In this document: positions 43,673 to 51,024 of the stretch, piece by piece
Position numbering within the stretch: the stretch's first letter is position 1
Layout: every line of letters starts with the position of its first letter
Assembly: GCA_963674625.2 (NCBI GenBank)
Contig: CAXXXO010000002.1
Span: forward strand, 139,695 to 203,694
Length of the DNA: 64,000 nt
From: JALHFZ01 sp963674625
GTDB lineage: Bacteria > Synergistota > Synergistia > Synergistales > Aminobacteriaceae
Direction of reading: 5' to 3'
The notes under the pieces: model-generated
The model's database searches: none
What the model was told of the DNA's origin: nothing
Seen by the model: only the letters and a program-made list of their open reading frames with translations
Program-made: the position numbers and the translations under genes

Positions 43673-45234
43673 ACCTGAACGAACATCTTCCGGCCCTTCT
43701 GCTGGCAGTGCCTCTTCTCGGGGCTTTTACCGCTCCTCTCTTCTCCCTCGGAGGAAAATACCTGCGGAACGCCGCGCTTCTGGCCGCGACTTTTCTCACC
43801 CTTGTGGTAGCCTTTCTCCTTTGGAGGCATGTGAATGCCACGGGAATTGCGGTCTACGTCATGGGAGCGAAGACGACTGCCCTGACCCTTCCCTCAGGGA
43901 TGAAGTTCCCCGTCCGGATTATCCTTGAGGTGGACGCCTTCAGCGCCTTCATGGCCCTGACGGGCGCGCTCGCCTCCTTTGCGGGAGCCCTCTTCTCACT
44001 GAACTACATGAACCGCTTCACCGGCCTCAACCGGTTCGTATCCCTGTACTGCCTTCTGACGGCGGGGATGCTCGGGATGATGGTCACCGGCGACCTCTTC
44101 AACTTCTTCGTCTTCTTCGAAGTGGCCTCCATAGCCTCCTTCGGACTCATCGCCTTCTGGAGGGACAAGCCCGAGGCCATAGAGGCGAGCTTCAAGTATG
44201 CCCTCGTCTCCCAGGTAGCCTCCATGCTCATCCTCGTGGCTGCAGGAGCCCTCTACGGCAAGTACAATATCCTCAACATGGCCGCCATGGGCAGCGTCCT
44301 CACACTGGGAACCCTCGAAAAGGTGGCCCTTGTCTTCCTCGTGGGGTCCCTTGCGTGCAAATGCGGCGCCTTCCCCATGCATATGTGGCTTCCCGATGCC
44401 TACGCCGAGGCTCCCTCAGGGGTGACCTGCCTGCTCGTCGCAGTGAGCCAGGCGTCCCTCTACGGACTCATGCGGGTCTGCTTCTCTCTCTATGGCGCCA
44501 CCATGGGAAGCAGTTTCCTCCCGTGGGTGATCATTCTTCTCGGCCTCGCCTCCATGTTCTTCGGGGTCTCCATGGCGGTGGTGCAGCATGAGATCAAGCG
44601 GCTCATGGGGTACCACTCCGTCTCCCAGGTGGGGTACATGCTCCTCGGACTCGGCGCGGGCCTTCTCGTCCTTCCCGACCCGGCAGCCCTTGCTTCCTAC
44701 GGGCTGACGGCCATCTCCGGCGGCATCTACCACATGTTCAACTACACAATGTACAAGGCCCTTCTCTTCCTTACCGCCGGCGCCATCTATTACGCCACGG
44801 GAAAACGGGACCTCAATGAAATGGGCGGCCTCGCCCGGAAGATGCCCTGGACCACCTTCATGTTTGTCATCGCTGCAGCCGCCATCTCCGGCCTGCCCCC
44901 CTTCAACGGCTTCGTCTCGAAGCTGCTCATCTACGAGTCAGTCTTCGCGATCCATCCCGCCCTCACCGTGGTGGCCCTTTTGACGTCCGTTCTGACCTTG
45001 GCATCCTTCGTCAAGGTCTTTCAGACGGCCTTTCTCGGTCCTCAGAAGTTCAGCCTTTCCGGTGTGAAGGAAGTGCCTTCGGGGATGATCCTCGGGATGA
45101 CGGTTCTCACAGCGGCCATTATCGGCGCGTCCCTCTTTCCCACCTGGACGCTTTCCCACCTTGTCGAGCCGGCGGCCAGAGCTCTTGTTGACCAGGGTGC
45201 CTACATAGGGGCCGTCATGGGAGGTGGAATGTAA
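43669..45234 (+). CDS. mbhH: Mbh subunit H (MrpD/NuoL-N-type ion-translocating subunit)
   Basis: The 521-residue, 14-helix protein belongs to the NuoL/M/N-MrpD family. Visible markers are the conserved Glu in NFFVFFEVASIASFGLIAFW (helix 5), the motif region SFKYALVSQVASMLILVAAG, and GAFPMHMWLPDAYAEAPSGVT (helix 7-8 with broken-helix Pro). Later come KRLMGYHSVSQVGYMLLGLG and ISGLPPFNGFVSKLLIYES. It is the main proton or sodium channel of the complex. It overlaps mbhG and mbhI by 4 and 1 bases. Which ion is pumped cannot be read from this sequence. Confidence 0.95.
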   Translation: MNLNEHLPALLLAVPLLGAFTAPLFSLGGKYLRNAALLAATFLTLVVAFLLWRHVNATGIAVYVMGAKTTALTLPSGMKFPVRIILEVDAFSAFMALTGALASFAGALFSLNYMNRFTGLNRFVSLYCLLTAGMLGMMVTGDLFNFFVFFEVASIASFGLIAFWRDKPEAIEASFKYALVSQVASMLILVAAGALYGKYNILNMAAMGSVLTLGTLEKVALVFLVGSLACKCGAFPMHMWLPDAYAEAPSGVTCLLVAVSQASLYGLMRVCFSLYGATMGSSFLPWVIILLGLASMFFGVSMAVVQHEIKRLMGYHSVSQVGYMLLGLGAGLLVLPDPAALASYGLTAISGGIYHMFNYTMYKALLFLTAGAIYYATGKRDLNEMGGLARKMPWTTFMFVIAAAAISGLPPFNGFVSKLLIYESVFAIHPALTVVALLTSVLTLASFVKVFQTAFLGPQKFSLSGVKEVPSGMILGMTVLTAAIIGASLFPTWTLSHLVEPAARALVDQGAYIGAVMGGGM

Positions 45235-45575
45235 TGTGGACGAAAGTATTCACCGGGTTCGGCTACTGGGATGTGGTCTCCTGGATAATCTTTTTCCTCC
45301 TTGTCGCAGGGTTCATGAAATGGATCCGTTCCCTGGGCAGGTCTGACTACAAAAAAGGAACCGACCAGGATGAAATCTACTGGTCCGGCAACCCCGTCCC
45401 GGAGGACGGAGCGGATATCACCGTTCCCGCCTCCTCGGCCTACTGGGGTTTTCGAAAAGCACTCGAGCCCTATTATCGGGCGCTGACAGGCATGCACACG
45501 GGAATCGCCACGGATATTGCGGGGTACTACATCCTCACTGTGGCCCTCATGGCCGTGCTGATCCTGATCGTGTAG
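45234..45575 (+). CDS. mbhI: Mbh subunit I (linker membrane subunit)
   Basis: The 113-residue protein has an N-terminal helix (DVVSWIIFFLLVAGFMKWI), a soluble middle with DEIYWSGNPVPEDGADITVPASSAYWGF, and a C-terminal helix (GYYILTVALMAVLILIV). This matches the arrangement of MbhI, which sits between the antiporter-like and hydrogenase-like modules in the archaeal complex. The gene position (between MrpD-type and small subunit) is the main support. The TAATG junction with mbhH suggests coupled translation. Confidence 0.85.
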   Translation: MWTKVFTGFGYWDVVSWIIFFLLVAGFMKWIRSLGRSDYKKGTDQDEIYWSGNPVPEDGADITVPASSAYWGFRKALEPYYRALTGMHTGIATDIAGYYILTVALMAVLILIV

Positions 45576-45586
45576 GAGGAAAACCC

Positions 45587-46051
45587 ATGAAGCTTGAGAA
45601 ATATCTTGAAATTCTGCCGAAGTCGCTCTGGGTGACGACCTGCAATTCAGGATCGTGCAACGGGTGCGACATCGAGATCGTCGCGACCATCAGCCCCCGG
45701 TACGATATCGAGAGGCTGGGCATGAAGCTGGTGGGTACACCCCGCCATGCTGATGTGCTGATCGTCACCGGTCCCGTCACAAAGTACATGACCGAGCGTC
45801 TCCGGAGGATCTACGAACAGGTCCCGGATCCGAAAGTCGTGGTGGCCGTAGGCAACTGCGGAGCATCGGGGGACGTTTTCTATAAATCCTACAACCTCGA
45901 CGGCCCCATCGACAGGATCATTCCCGTGGATGTCTACGTACACGGCTGTCCTCCCCGGCCGGAGGCCATCATCGAAGGCGTTGCGAAGGCCGTTCTGAAG
46001 CTCGAACGTCTCAGAAAAGATCTTGTGAAAGCGAGCGTGGAAGGGGCATGA
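45587..46051 (+). CDS. mbhJ: Mbh subunit J ([NiFe]-hydrogenase small subunit, NuoB-like)
   Basis: The 154-residue protein is a group 4 hydrogenase small subunit carrying the proximal [4Fe-4S] cluster. The likely ligands are the Cys residues in CNSGSCNGCDIE (residues about 19-30), AVGNCGASGD (about 86-95) and YVHGCPPRPEA (about 117-127). It passes electrons from the MbhN clusters to the nickel site in MbhL. An AGGAGG site lies 6 bases before the ATG. It overlaps mbhK by 4 bases. Short length and lack of a signal peptide fit cytoplasm-facing group 4 enzymes. Confidence 0.94.
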   Translation: MKLEKYLEILPKSLWVTTCNSGSCNGCDIEIVATISPRYDIERLGMKLVGTPRHADVLIVTGPVTKYMTERLRRIYEQVPDPKVVVAVGNCGASGDVFYKSYNLDGPIDRIIPVDVYVHGCPPRPEAIIEGVAKAVLKLERLRKDLVKASVEGA

Positions 46052-46602
46052 CATTTCCTGAAGTTACCCGGAATATTCCTCCTGTGCCGGTACCCTGCAG
46101 TGAGATAGCGGCCCGCATAGCGGAGGTCTTCGGAGAGAGCGCTGTCGGAAGAACCGCCGAGAAAAAAGCCGGAAAAGACGGCAAGGTATGGTACCGCGAT
46201 CTGTGGCTCTCCGTTGAGAAGGATCGGTTTCTCGAGATGGTCGACCTTCTCGCGGGGTTCGACTTTCCCCAGTTTCACGTCATCTCGGGGAACGACGACG
46301 GCGAGGCCGTCACTCTTCATTATCACTTCAGTCTCTTCCAGGTTGCCGGGAGAGGGGACCGCGTGGGGGTTACCGTCTCGGTCCCGGTATATAAGACCGA
46401 CCTCGTGATGCCTTCCCTCTACTCCCGAATACCGGGGGTGGAGTACAGCGAACGGGAGATCCGGGAGATGCTCGGCATCGATTTCGACGGTCTTCCCAAC
46501 AAGGCCCTGATCTTTCTTCCGGAGGACTGGGACGAGACCATCAAACCCTGGCGGAGAGACGAGACAGGACCCTCCGCCGACGATGTGCGGCATCTTTCCT
46601 AG
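46048..46602 (+). CDS. mbhK: Mbh subunit K (NuoC-like, 30-kDa subunit family)
   Basis: The 184-residue protein shows the 30-kDa/NuoC pattern: FHVISGNDDGEAVTLHYHFSLFQV in the middle, then SLYSRIPGVEYSEREIREMLGIDFDGLPNKALIFLPEDWDE. It is a soluble subunit with no cofactor that braces the small and large subunits. It lies between mbhJ (4-base overlap) and mbhL. The first 60 residues are less conserved, as usual. Confidence 0.92.
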   Translation: MTFPEVTRNIPPVPVPCSEIAARIAEVFGESAVGRTAEKKAGKDGKVWYRDLWLSVEKDRFLEMVDLLAGFDFPQFHVISGNDDGEAVTLHYHFSLFQVAGRGDRVGVTVSVPVYKTDLVMPSLYSRIPGVEYSEREIREMLGIDFDGLPNKALIFLPEDWDETIKPWRRDETGPSADDVRHLS

Positions 46603-46614
46603 GAGGATATGAAT

Positions 46615-47838
46615 ATGGAAAAAAAATACAAGATCCCCATAGGCCCCGTTCACGTGGGCCTCAAAGAGCCCATCACGGCCTGGCTCGATCTGGAGGGGGA
46701 GAAGATCGTGGGTGCCACGGTCCGTCCCGGGGCCATTCACCGGGGGATAGAGTTCATGGCCCGGGACCGGAATCCGATCCAGGTCATCTACCTTTCCGAG
46801 CGGATATGCGGCATCTGCTCCTTCAGTCATATCGTGGCCTTTCTCCGGGCCCTGGAGGATGCGGCGGACATACCCGTTCCTCCGAGAGCGCAGTATATCC
46901 GAACCCTTGTGCTCGAACTGGAGCGACTTCATTCCCACATGCTCTGGGCGGGGGTCGCCTGCTACACCATCGGCTTCGACTCGGCCTTCCACCTCGGGAT
47001 GGTCCTCCGGGAGAAGGTCATGGACGTCCTCGAGGCCCTCTCGGGAAACCGGGTGAACTACGGCGTCGGCACCGTGGGCGGCGTCCGCTGGGACATCACA
47101 CCGGCAGTGGCCAAGGCGGTCAAGGATATGCTCCGCTATTACCGGCGGGAATTCTCCCCCTTCTACGACGTGGTGACGGGGGACTCCATAGCCCTTGCCC
47201 GCATGAGGAACGTGGGAGTGCTCACCTACGAGGAGGCCATCCGCCATTCCGCCGTCGGCCCGACGGCCCGGGCGAGCGGCGTCCGGTGCGATCTGCGGAA
47301 GACCTCCCCTTATGAAGCCTACGGCGATTTCAGCGTCGAAGCGATCGTCCCCCAGGATTTCTACGGAAAAGCCTACGGCGACGTCTTCGACCGTTTCCTC
47401 GTGAGAGTTCACGAGGTCTATCAGTCCCTCGAGATCATCGACCACGTCATGGAGGGCCTGCCCGAGGGAGAGATCCTCTGGGAGAAGAACCTTAACAAGG
47501 TGCTCGCCTACACGAAAAAGGCCGAGGGCACGGGAATCGGGTCCATAGAGGCCCCCCGGGGGGACGATACCCATGTGGTTCACCTCGCCGCCGGGGACGA
47601 GAACATCACCTGGTGGAAAGTCCGGGCACCGACCTACGCGAACGCGGTCTCCTGGCCTCTCATGTTCCGAAACAACGAGCTGGCCGACGCCCCTCTCATC
47701 ATCAACAGCATCGACCCGTGCATCTCCTGCATGGAGCGGATGCTCATCACCGACGCCTCGGGGGAACGGTCAGTGGTCACCCGGACGGAACTGCTCGAGA
47801 AATGCAGAGAAAAAACAAGGAGGCTGATGGAGAAATGA
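46615..47838 (+). CDS. mbhL: Mbh subunit L ([NiFe]-hydrogenase large subunit)
   Basis: The 407-residue catalytic subunit holds the NiFe site, where protons are reduced to H2. Both Cys pairs are present: RICGICSFSH (Cys65, Cys68) and DPCISCMER (Cys369, Cys372). The enzyme therefore looks like a true hydrogenase and not the related sulfur-reducing MBS type, which has lost the nickel site. ATG 46615 is chosen because AGGAGG lies 8 bases upstream; ATG 46609 is only 2 bases from it. The stop overlaps mbhM (ATGA). No HypA-F or maturation protease gene is in the window, so maturation must be encoded elsewhere. Confidence 0.95.
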   Translation: MEKKYKIPIGPVHVGLKEPITAWLDLEGEKIVGATVRPGAIHRGIEFMARDRNPIQVIYLSERICGICSFSHIVAFLRALEDAADIPVPPRAQYIRTLVLELERLHSHMLWAGVACYTIGFDSAFHLGMVLREKVMDVLEALSGNRVNYGVGTVGGVRWDITPAVAKAVKDMLRYYRREFSPFYDVVTGDSIALARMRNVGVLTYEEAIRHSAVGPTARASGVRCDLRKTSPYEAYGDFSVEAIVPQDFYGKAYGDVFDRFLVRVHEVYQSLEIIDHVMEGLPEGEILWEKNLNKVLAYTKKAEGTGIGSIEAPRGDDTHVVHLAAGDENITWWKVRAPTYANAVSWPLMFRNNELADAPLIINSIDPCISCMERMLITDASGERSVVTRTELLEKCREKTRRLMEK

Positions 47839-48830
47839 TCGTCAATCTGATCATGCGTCTTGTGGCGGGATCGGCCCTGCTGCTTCTCGTCCTTGTCCTG
47901 GCCTTCTTCTTCGACGGGGCGGACAGGATCGTCAGTGCCAGAATGCAGCGGCGGTACGGCCCTCCCATCTGGCAGCCCTTCTACGATTTTCTGAAGCTCC
48001 TCGGAAAAGAGAATATCGTTCCCCGCCGCGCCACACCCTGGGCCTTCAACGGGGCTCCCTGGATGGCGGCGGCGAGCGCGCTTCTGATCTTTCTCTACAT
48101 CCCCATCGGTTCCCTCCCTCCGATCCTCGGAGGGGAGGGGGACATCATCCTGATCCTCTACCTTCTTGTCCTCTCCGGCGCTTCCATGGCCGTGGGAGGG
48201 TTCGCAAGCGGCAACCCCATAGCCAACGTGGGAGCCCAGCGGGAGATGATCCTCATGATGAGCTACGAGCTGCCCCTCGCCGTGGTGGCATCCACCCTCG
48301 CGTGGATCGCCTACCGGACGGGAATGCCCGGCGAGCCCTTCAGCCTCGAGACCTTCAGCGGCATGTCCGTCTGGAGCGTCCTCGGAAAGGCCGGGGTCGT
48401 TGGAGTGGCCTGTCTCTTCGTCGCCCTAGTCCTCGTGGTCCCAGGGGAGACGGGGAAAGGCCCCATGGACATTCCCGAGGCCAAGACGGAGATTCTCGAA
48501 GGGCTGATCATCGAATACTCCGGGACGAACCTGGCCCTCTTCAAGGTCACCTTCGCCCTCCGTTCCCTGGTCATGTCGTCCCTCATCGTCTCCCTCTTCT
48601 TTCCGTGGTCCCTGGGGAGGATGATCGGCTTCGGCGGAATTTTTCTCTTCGCCATCGATTTTCTCTTCTTCTGGGTGAAGGTCTTCCTCGTCCACATGAT
48701 CGTCATCACCTTCATGAGGACGGCTTTCGGCCGGTTCAAGATATGGCAGGCCTCCGAATTCTACATTTTCAAGGTCGCGGGGCTTTCCCTGGCCGGGATG
48801 ATTCTCGTCTCCGTCGACCTTCTGCTCTAG
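47835..48830 (+). CDS. mbhM: Mbh subunit M (NuoH-like membrane subunit)
   Basis: The 331-residue protein with about eight membrane helices is the NuoH/HyfC-type anchor, carrying the ion path that connects the hydrogenase to the membrane arm. Family motifs are RMQRRYGPPIWQPFYDFLKLLGKENIVP (about 33-60), NVGAQREMILMMSYELPL and DIPEAKTEILEGLIIEYSG, with conserved acidic residues. The ATG at 47835 overlaps the mbhL stop; longer upstream frames belong to other genes. Confidence 0.94.
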   Translation: MIVNLIMRLVAGSALLLLVLVLAFFFDGADRIVSARMQRRYGPPIWQPFYDFLKLLGKENIVPRRATPWAFNGAPWMAAASALLIFLYIPIGSLPPILGGEGDIILILYLLVLSGASMAVGGFASGNPIANVGAQREMILMMSYELPLAVVASTLAWIAYRTGMPGEPFSLETFSGMSVWSVLGKAGVVGVACLFVALVLVVPGETGKGPMDIPEAKTEILEGLIIEYSGTNLALFKVTFALRSLVMSSLIVSLFFPWSLGRMIGFGGIFLFAIDFLFFWVKVFLVHMIVITFMRTAFGRFKIWQASEFYIFKVAGLSLAGMILVSVDLLL

Positions 48831-48846
48831 GAAAGGGGGTAGTGCT

Positions 48847-49530
48847 GTGAACCGAATGACCCTTCAGATTATCCGCCAGCTGTGGGAAAGAGTCTTTACG
48901 AACTCCTTCCCCGTGACCGCCATGCCCGACTCCCTCTCGGAGGCCCTTCTCGCCGCCCAGGACGGAAAGATCACCCTGACGCCCCCCGTGGACATAGGCC
49001 ACAGATTCCGGGGGAGGGTGGACTACGACAAGGCCTCCTGCATAGGATGCAGGCTCTGCGTCAAGGTCTGCCCGGCCAATGCCACGGAGTTCCTGCCCGA
49101 GGAAAAGAAGATACAGATCCACAACGACCGGTGCTGCTTCTGCGCCCAGTGCGTGGAGATCTGCCCCGTGAAATGCCTCTCCATGTCCGACGAATTTCTC
49201 ATCTCCTCCTACGAAAGGAAGGAACAGATCACCCGGGATTCCGGCAAGCCCCTTCCGACGGAGGCCCCTTCGGAGGAGCATCTGCCCATCGCAGTGAAAA
49301 AGACGGTCTACCGGATTGACAAGGAGAAGTGCATCGGATGCACCCTCTGCGCCAAAAACTGTCCCGTCCACAGCATCACCGGCACGGTGAAGCAGCCCCA
49401 TACCATCGACGAAGAGAAATGCATCGGATGCGGCAAATGCGCCGAGATCTGTCCGAAGAACGCCATCGAAATTCAGGAAATCGACCTCCCTCCATCCACA
49501 AAGACGGCTCCGGAGACAGGGAAGGCATAA
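48847..49530 (+). CDS. mbhN: Mbh subunit N: electron-input subunit with four [4Fe-4S] motifs
   Basis: Residues 1-110 resemble NuoI/MbhN, with two CxxCxxCxxxCP motifs (Cys65/68/71/75 and Cys96/99/102/106). MbhN of the archaeal complex carries two such clusters. Here a second ferredoxin-like unit follows at about residues 150-210 with two more motifs (Cys162/165/168/172 and Cys192/195/198/202). Its CIGCTLCAKNCP...CIGCGKCAEICP form is like the C-terminal ferredoxin module of bifurcating hydrogenase and formate dehydrogenase subunits. The added module may serve as a docking site or an extra electron wire. The GTG at 48847 follows GAAAGGGGG; ATG 48856 is an alternative. It is the last operon gene. 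Confidence 0.92.
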   Translation: MNRMTLQIIRQLWERVFTNSFPVTAMPDSLSEALLAAQDGKITLTPPVDIGHRFRGRVDYDKASCIGCRLCVKVCPANATEFLPEEKKIQIHNDRCCFCAQCVEICPVKCLSMSDEFLISSYERKEQITRDSGKPLPTEAPSEEHLPIAVKKTVYRIDKEKCIGCTLCAKNCPVHSITGTVKQPHTIDEEKCIGCGKCAEICPKNAIEIQEIDLPPSTKTAPETGKA

Positions 49531-49563
49531 GAAAAATTTTGAGAAATAATCAGGAGATAAAGT

Positions 49564-49591
49564 CAGGGCGGCCCCTTAAGGGGCCGCCCTG
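49564..49591. terminator. Hairpin between convergent mbhN and gltX
   Basis: CAGGGCGGCCCC (49564-49575) and GGGGCCGCCCTG (49580-49591) form a perfect 12-bp stem with a TTAA loop. It could stop transcription from both sides, although no long T run follows on either strand. Confidence 0.65.
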
Positions 49592-49617
49592 AGCTGTTGC
49601 AGCTTCAGAGAAAACCT

Positions 49618-50934
49618 TTACTCCGCGAAGCCGAAGTGGGCGACCCGCCTCCGGGATTCCTCCCGGCCGAGCTGTTCCGCCACCTCGAAGATCCCCGGGC
49701 TCACCTTCATTCCGGTGAGGGCCATCCGGAAGGGCATGGCGATCTCCTTCATTTTGACCTCTTCCCGTTCGCTCCACTCCCGGGTGAAGGTCTCCAGTTC
49801 CGAAGCCTTCCATTCGGGCCGGGCGAAAAGTTCGCCGTAGAAGCGGCGGAGGAGGGGGAGCTGCTCTTCCTTTACGTCCGAGCCGTCGTAGCGCTCTTTC
49901 ACCGGCTCGAAGGAGAGGAAATAATCGGAGTAGGCTGCCACCTGCTTCGCCGTCTGTCCTCTCCCCGAAAGCACCTCAAGGGACGACGCAAGGTATTCTC
50001 TCGAATGGCTCTCCACCGGAAGGTTCATCTCCCTCCAGAAAGGCTCGACCAGGGCGAGCCGGTCGAAGGGGGCCATCCTCTTGATATGTTCCTGGTTTAT
50101 GAAATTCAGCTTGTCCATGTCGAAGACCGCGGGCTTTTTGGTCACCCTGGAAAGCTCGAAGAGACCAACCGCCTCATCGCGGCTGAAGATTTCCCTGTCC
50201 TCGCCGGGGGACCAGCCGAGGAGGGCCAGGAAATTGAACATGGAGTCGGGCATGTACCCCATATCCCGGTATTCGTAGACGCTCGTGGCCCCCTGACGCT
50301 TCGAGAGTTTTTTCTTGTCTTTGCCGAGGATCATGGGGAGATGGCCGAAGGCTGGGCGTTTCCACCCGAGGGCGTCGTAGAGTAGCAGCTGTTTAGGGGT
50401 GTTGGAGATGTGATCCTCTCCGCGGATGACGTGGGTCACCTCCATGAAGTGGTCGTCCACTACGACGGCGTAGTTGTAGGTGGGCATGCCGTCGCTCTTG
50501 ATCATGACCTGGTCCTTCAGGGTATCGCTCATCATCTCGATGGAGCCGTAGACCACGTCGTCGAAGCGGAGGGGTATCCCTGCGGGCACCCGGAAGAGGA
50601 CCGCGTCCCCCTCACGGTAGGCTTTCCCCTCGCTCACGAGCCGGTTCGCCGTCTCGTGGTAGAGGTCGAGCCGTTCGGACTGGCGGTAGGGGCCGCAGTT
50701 CCCGCCCCGGTCCGGCCCTTCGTCCCAGTCGAGGCCGAGCCACTCCATCCCCGACATGATGGTCTCCTCGTATTCTTTCGTGGAACGGGCCCTGTCTGTG
50801 TCCTCGATCCGGAGGATGAAGCTTCCCCCCGTGCGCCGTGCCCAAAGCCAGTTGAAGAGGGCCGTATGTCCCCCCCCTATATGCAGCGCCCCCGTGGGAC
50901 TGGGCGCAAAACGCACTCTCACTTTTTCTGTCAT
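49618..50934 (-). CDS. gltX: Glutamyl-tRNA synthetase
   Basis: The 438-residue class I synthetase attaches glutamate to tRNA-Glu. It has the HIGH-type motif in FAPSPTGALHIGGGHTALFNW near the start, then FILRIEDTDRARS, and the KMSKS-type loop KLSKRQG near residue 215-220. The ATG (minus strand, 50934) is chosen because GGGAGGT lies 9 bases before it; longer frames to 51252 run through the divergent polA. The protein is slightly shorter than the usual 460-490 residues. It is divergent from polA and convergent with the hydrogenase operon. Confidence 0.95.
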   Translation of the reverse strand: MTEKVRVRFAPSPTGALHIGGGHTALFNWLWARRTGGSFILRIEDTDRARSTKEYEETIMSGMEWLGLDWDEGPDRGGNCGPYRQSERLDLYHETANRLVSEGKAYREGDAVLFRVPAGIPLRFDDVVYGSIEMMSDTLKDQVMIKSDGMPTYNYAVVVDDHFMEVTHVIRGEDHISNTPKQLLLYDALGWKRPAFGHLPMILGKDKKKLSKRQGATSVYEYRDMGYMPDSMFNFLALLGWSPGEDREIFSRDEAVGLFELSRVTKKPAVFDMDKLNFINQEHIKRMAPFDRLALVEPFWREMNLPVESHSREYLASSLEVLSGRGQTAKQVAAYSDYFLSFEPVKERYDGSDVKEEQLPLLRRFYGELFARPEWKASELETFTREWSEREEVKMKEIAMPFRMALTGMKVSPGIFEVAEQLGREESRRRVAHFGFAE

Positions 50935-51024
50935 GGATGATGTACCTCCCGGATTCCTTCTTTTCCCTGCGGATTTGTGCATGAAAGGCCGCAATGGGTT
51001 ATTATACCCCAGGAAAGACAAGTT

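Noticed and set aside
45934..47583. A 549-residue minus-strand frame opposite mbhK-mbhL
   Set aside because: It is antisense to two well-supported hydrogenase genes and has no motif of its own.
46615..47838. Sulfur-reducing MBS-type complex or a complex I instead of a hydrogenase
   Set aside because: Both CxxC pairs for the NiFe site are intact, and the MbhI/J/K/L/M/N order is that of the hydrogenase.
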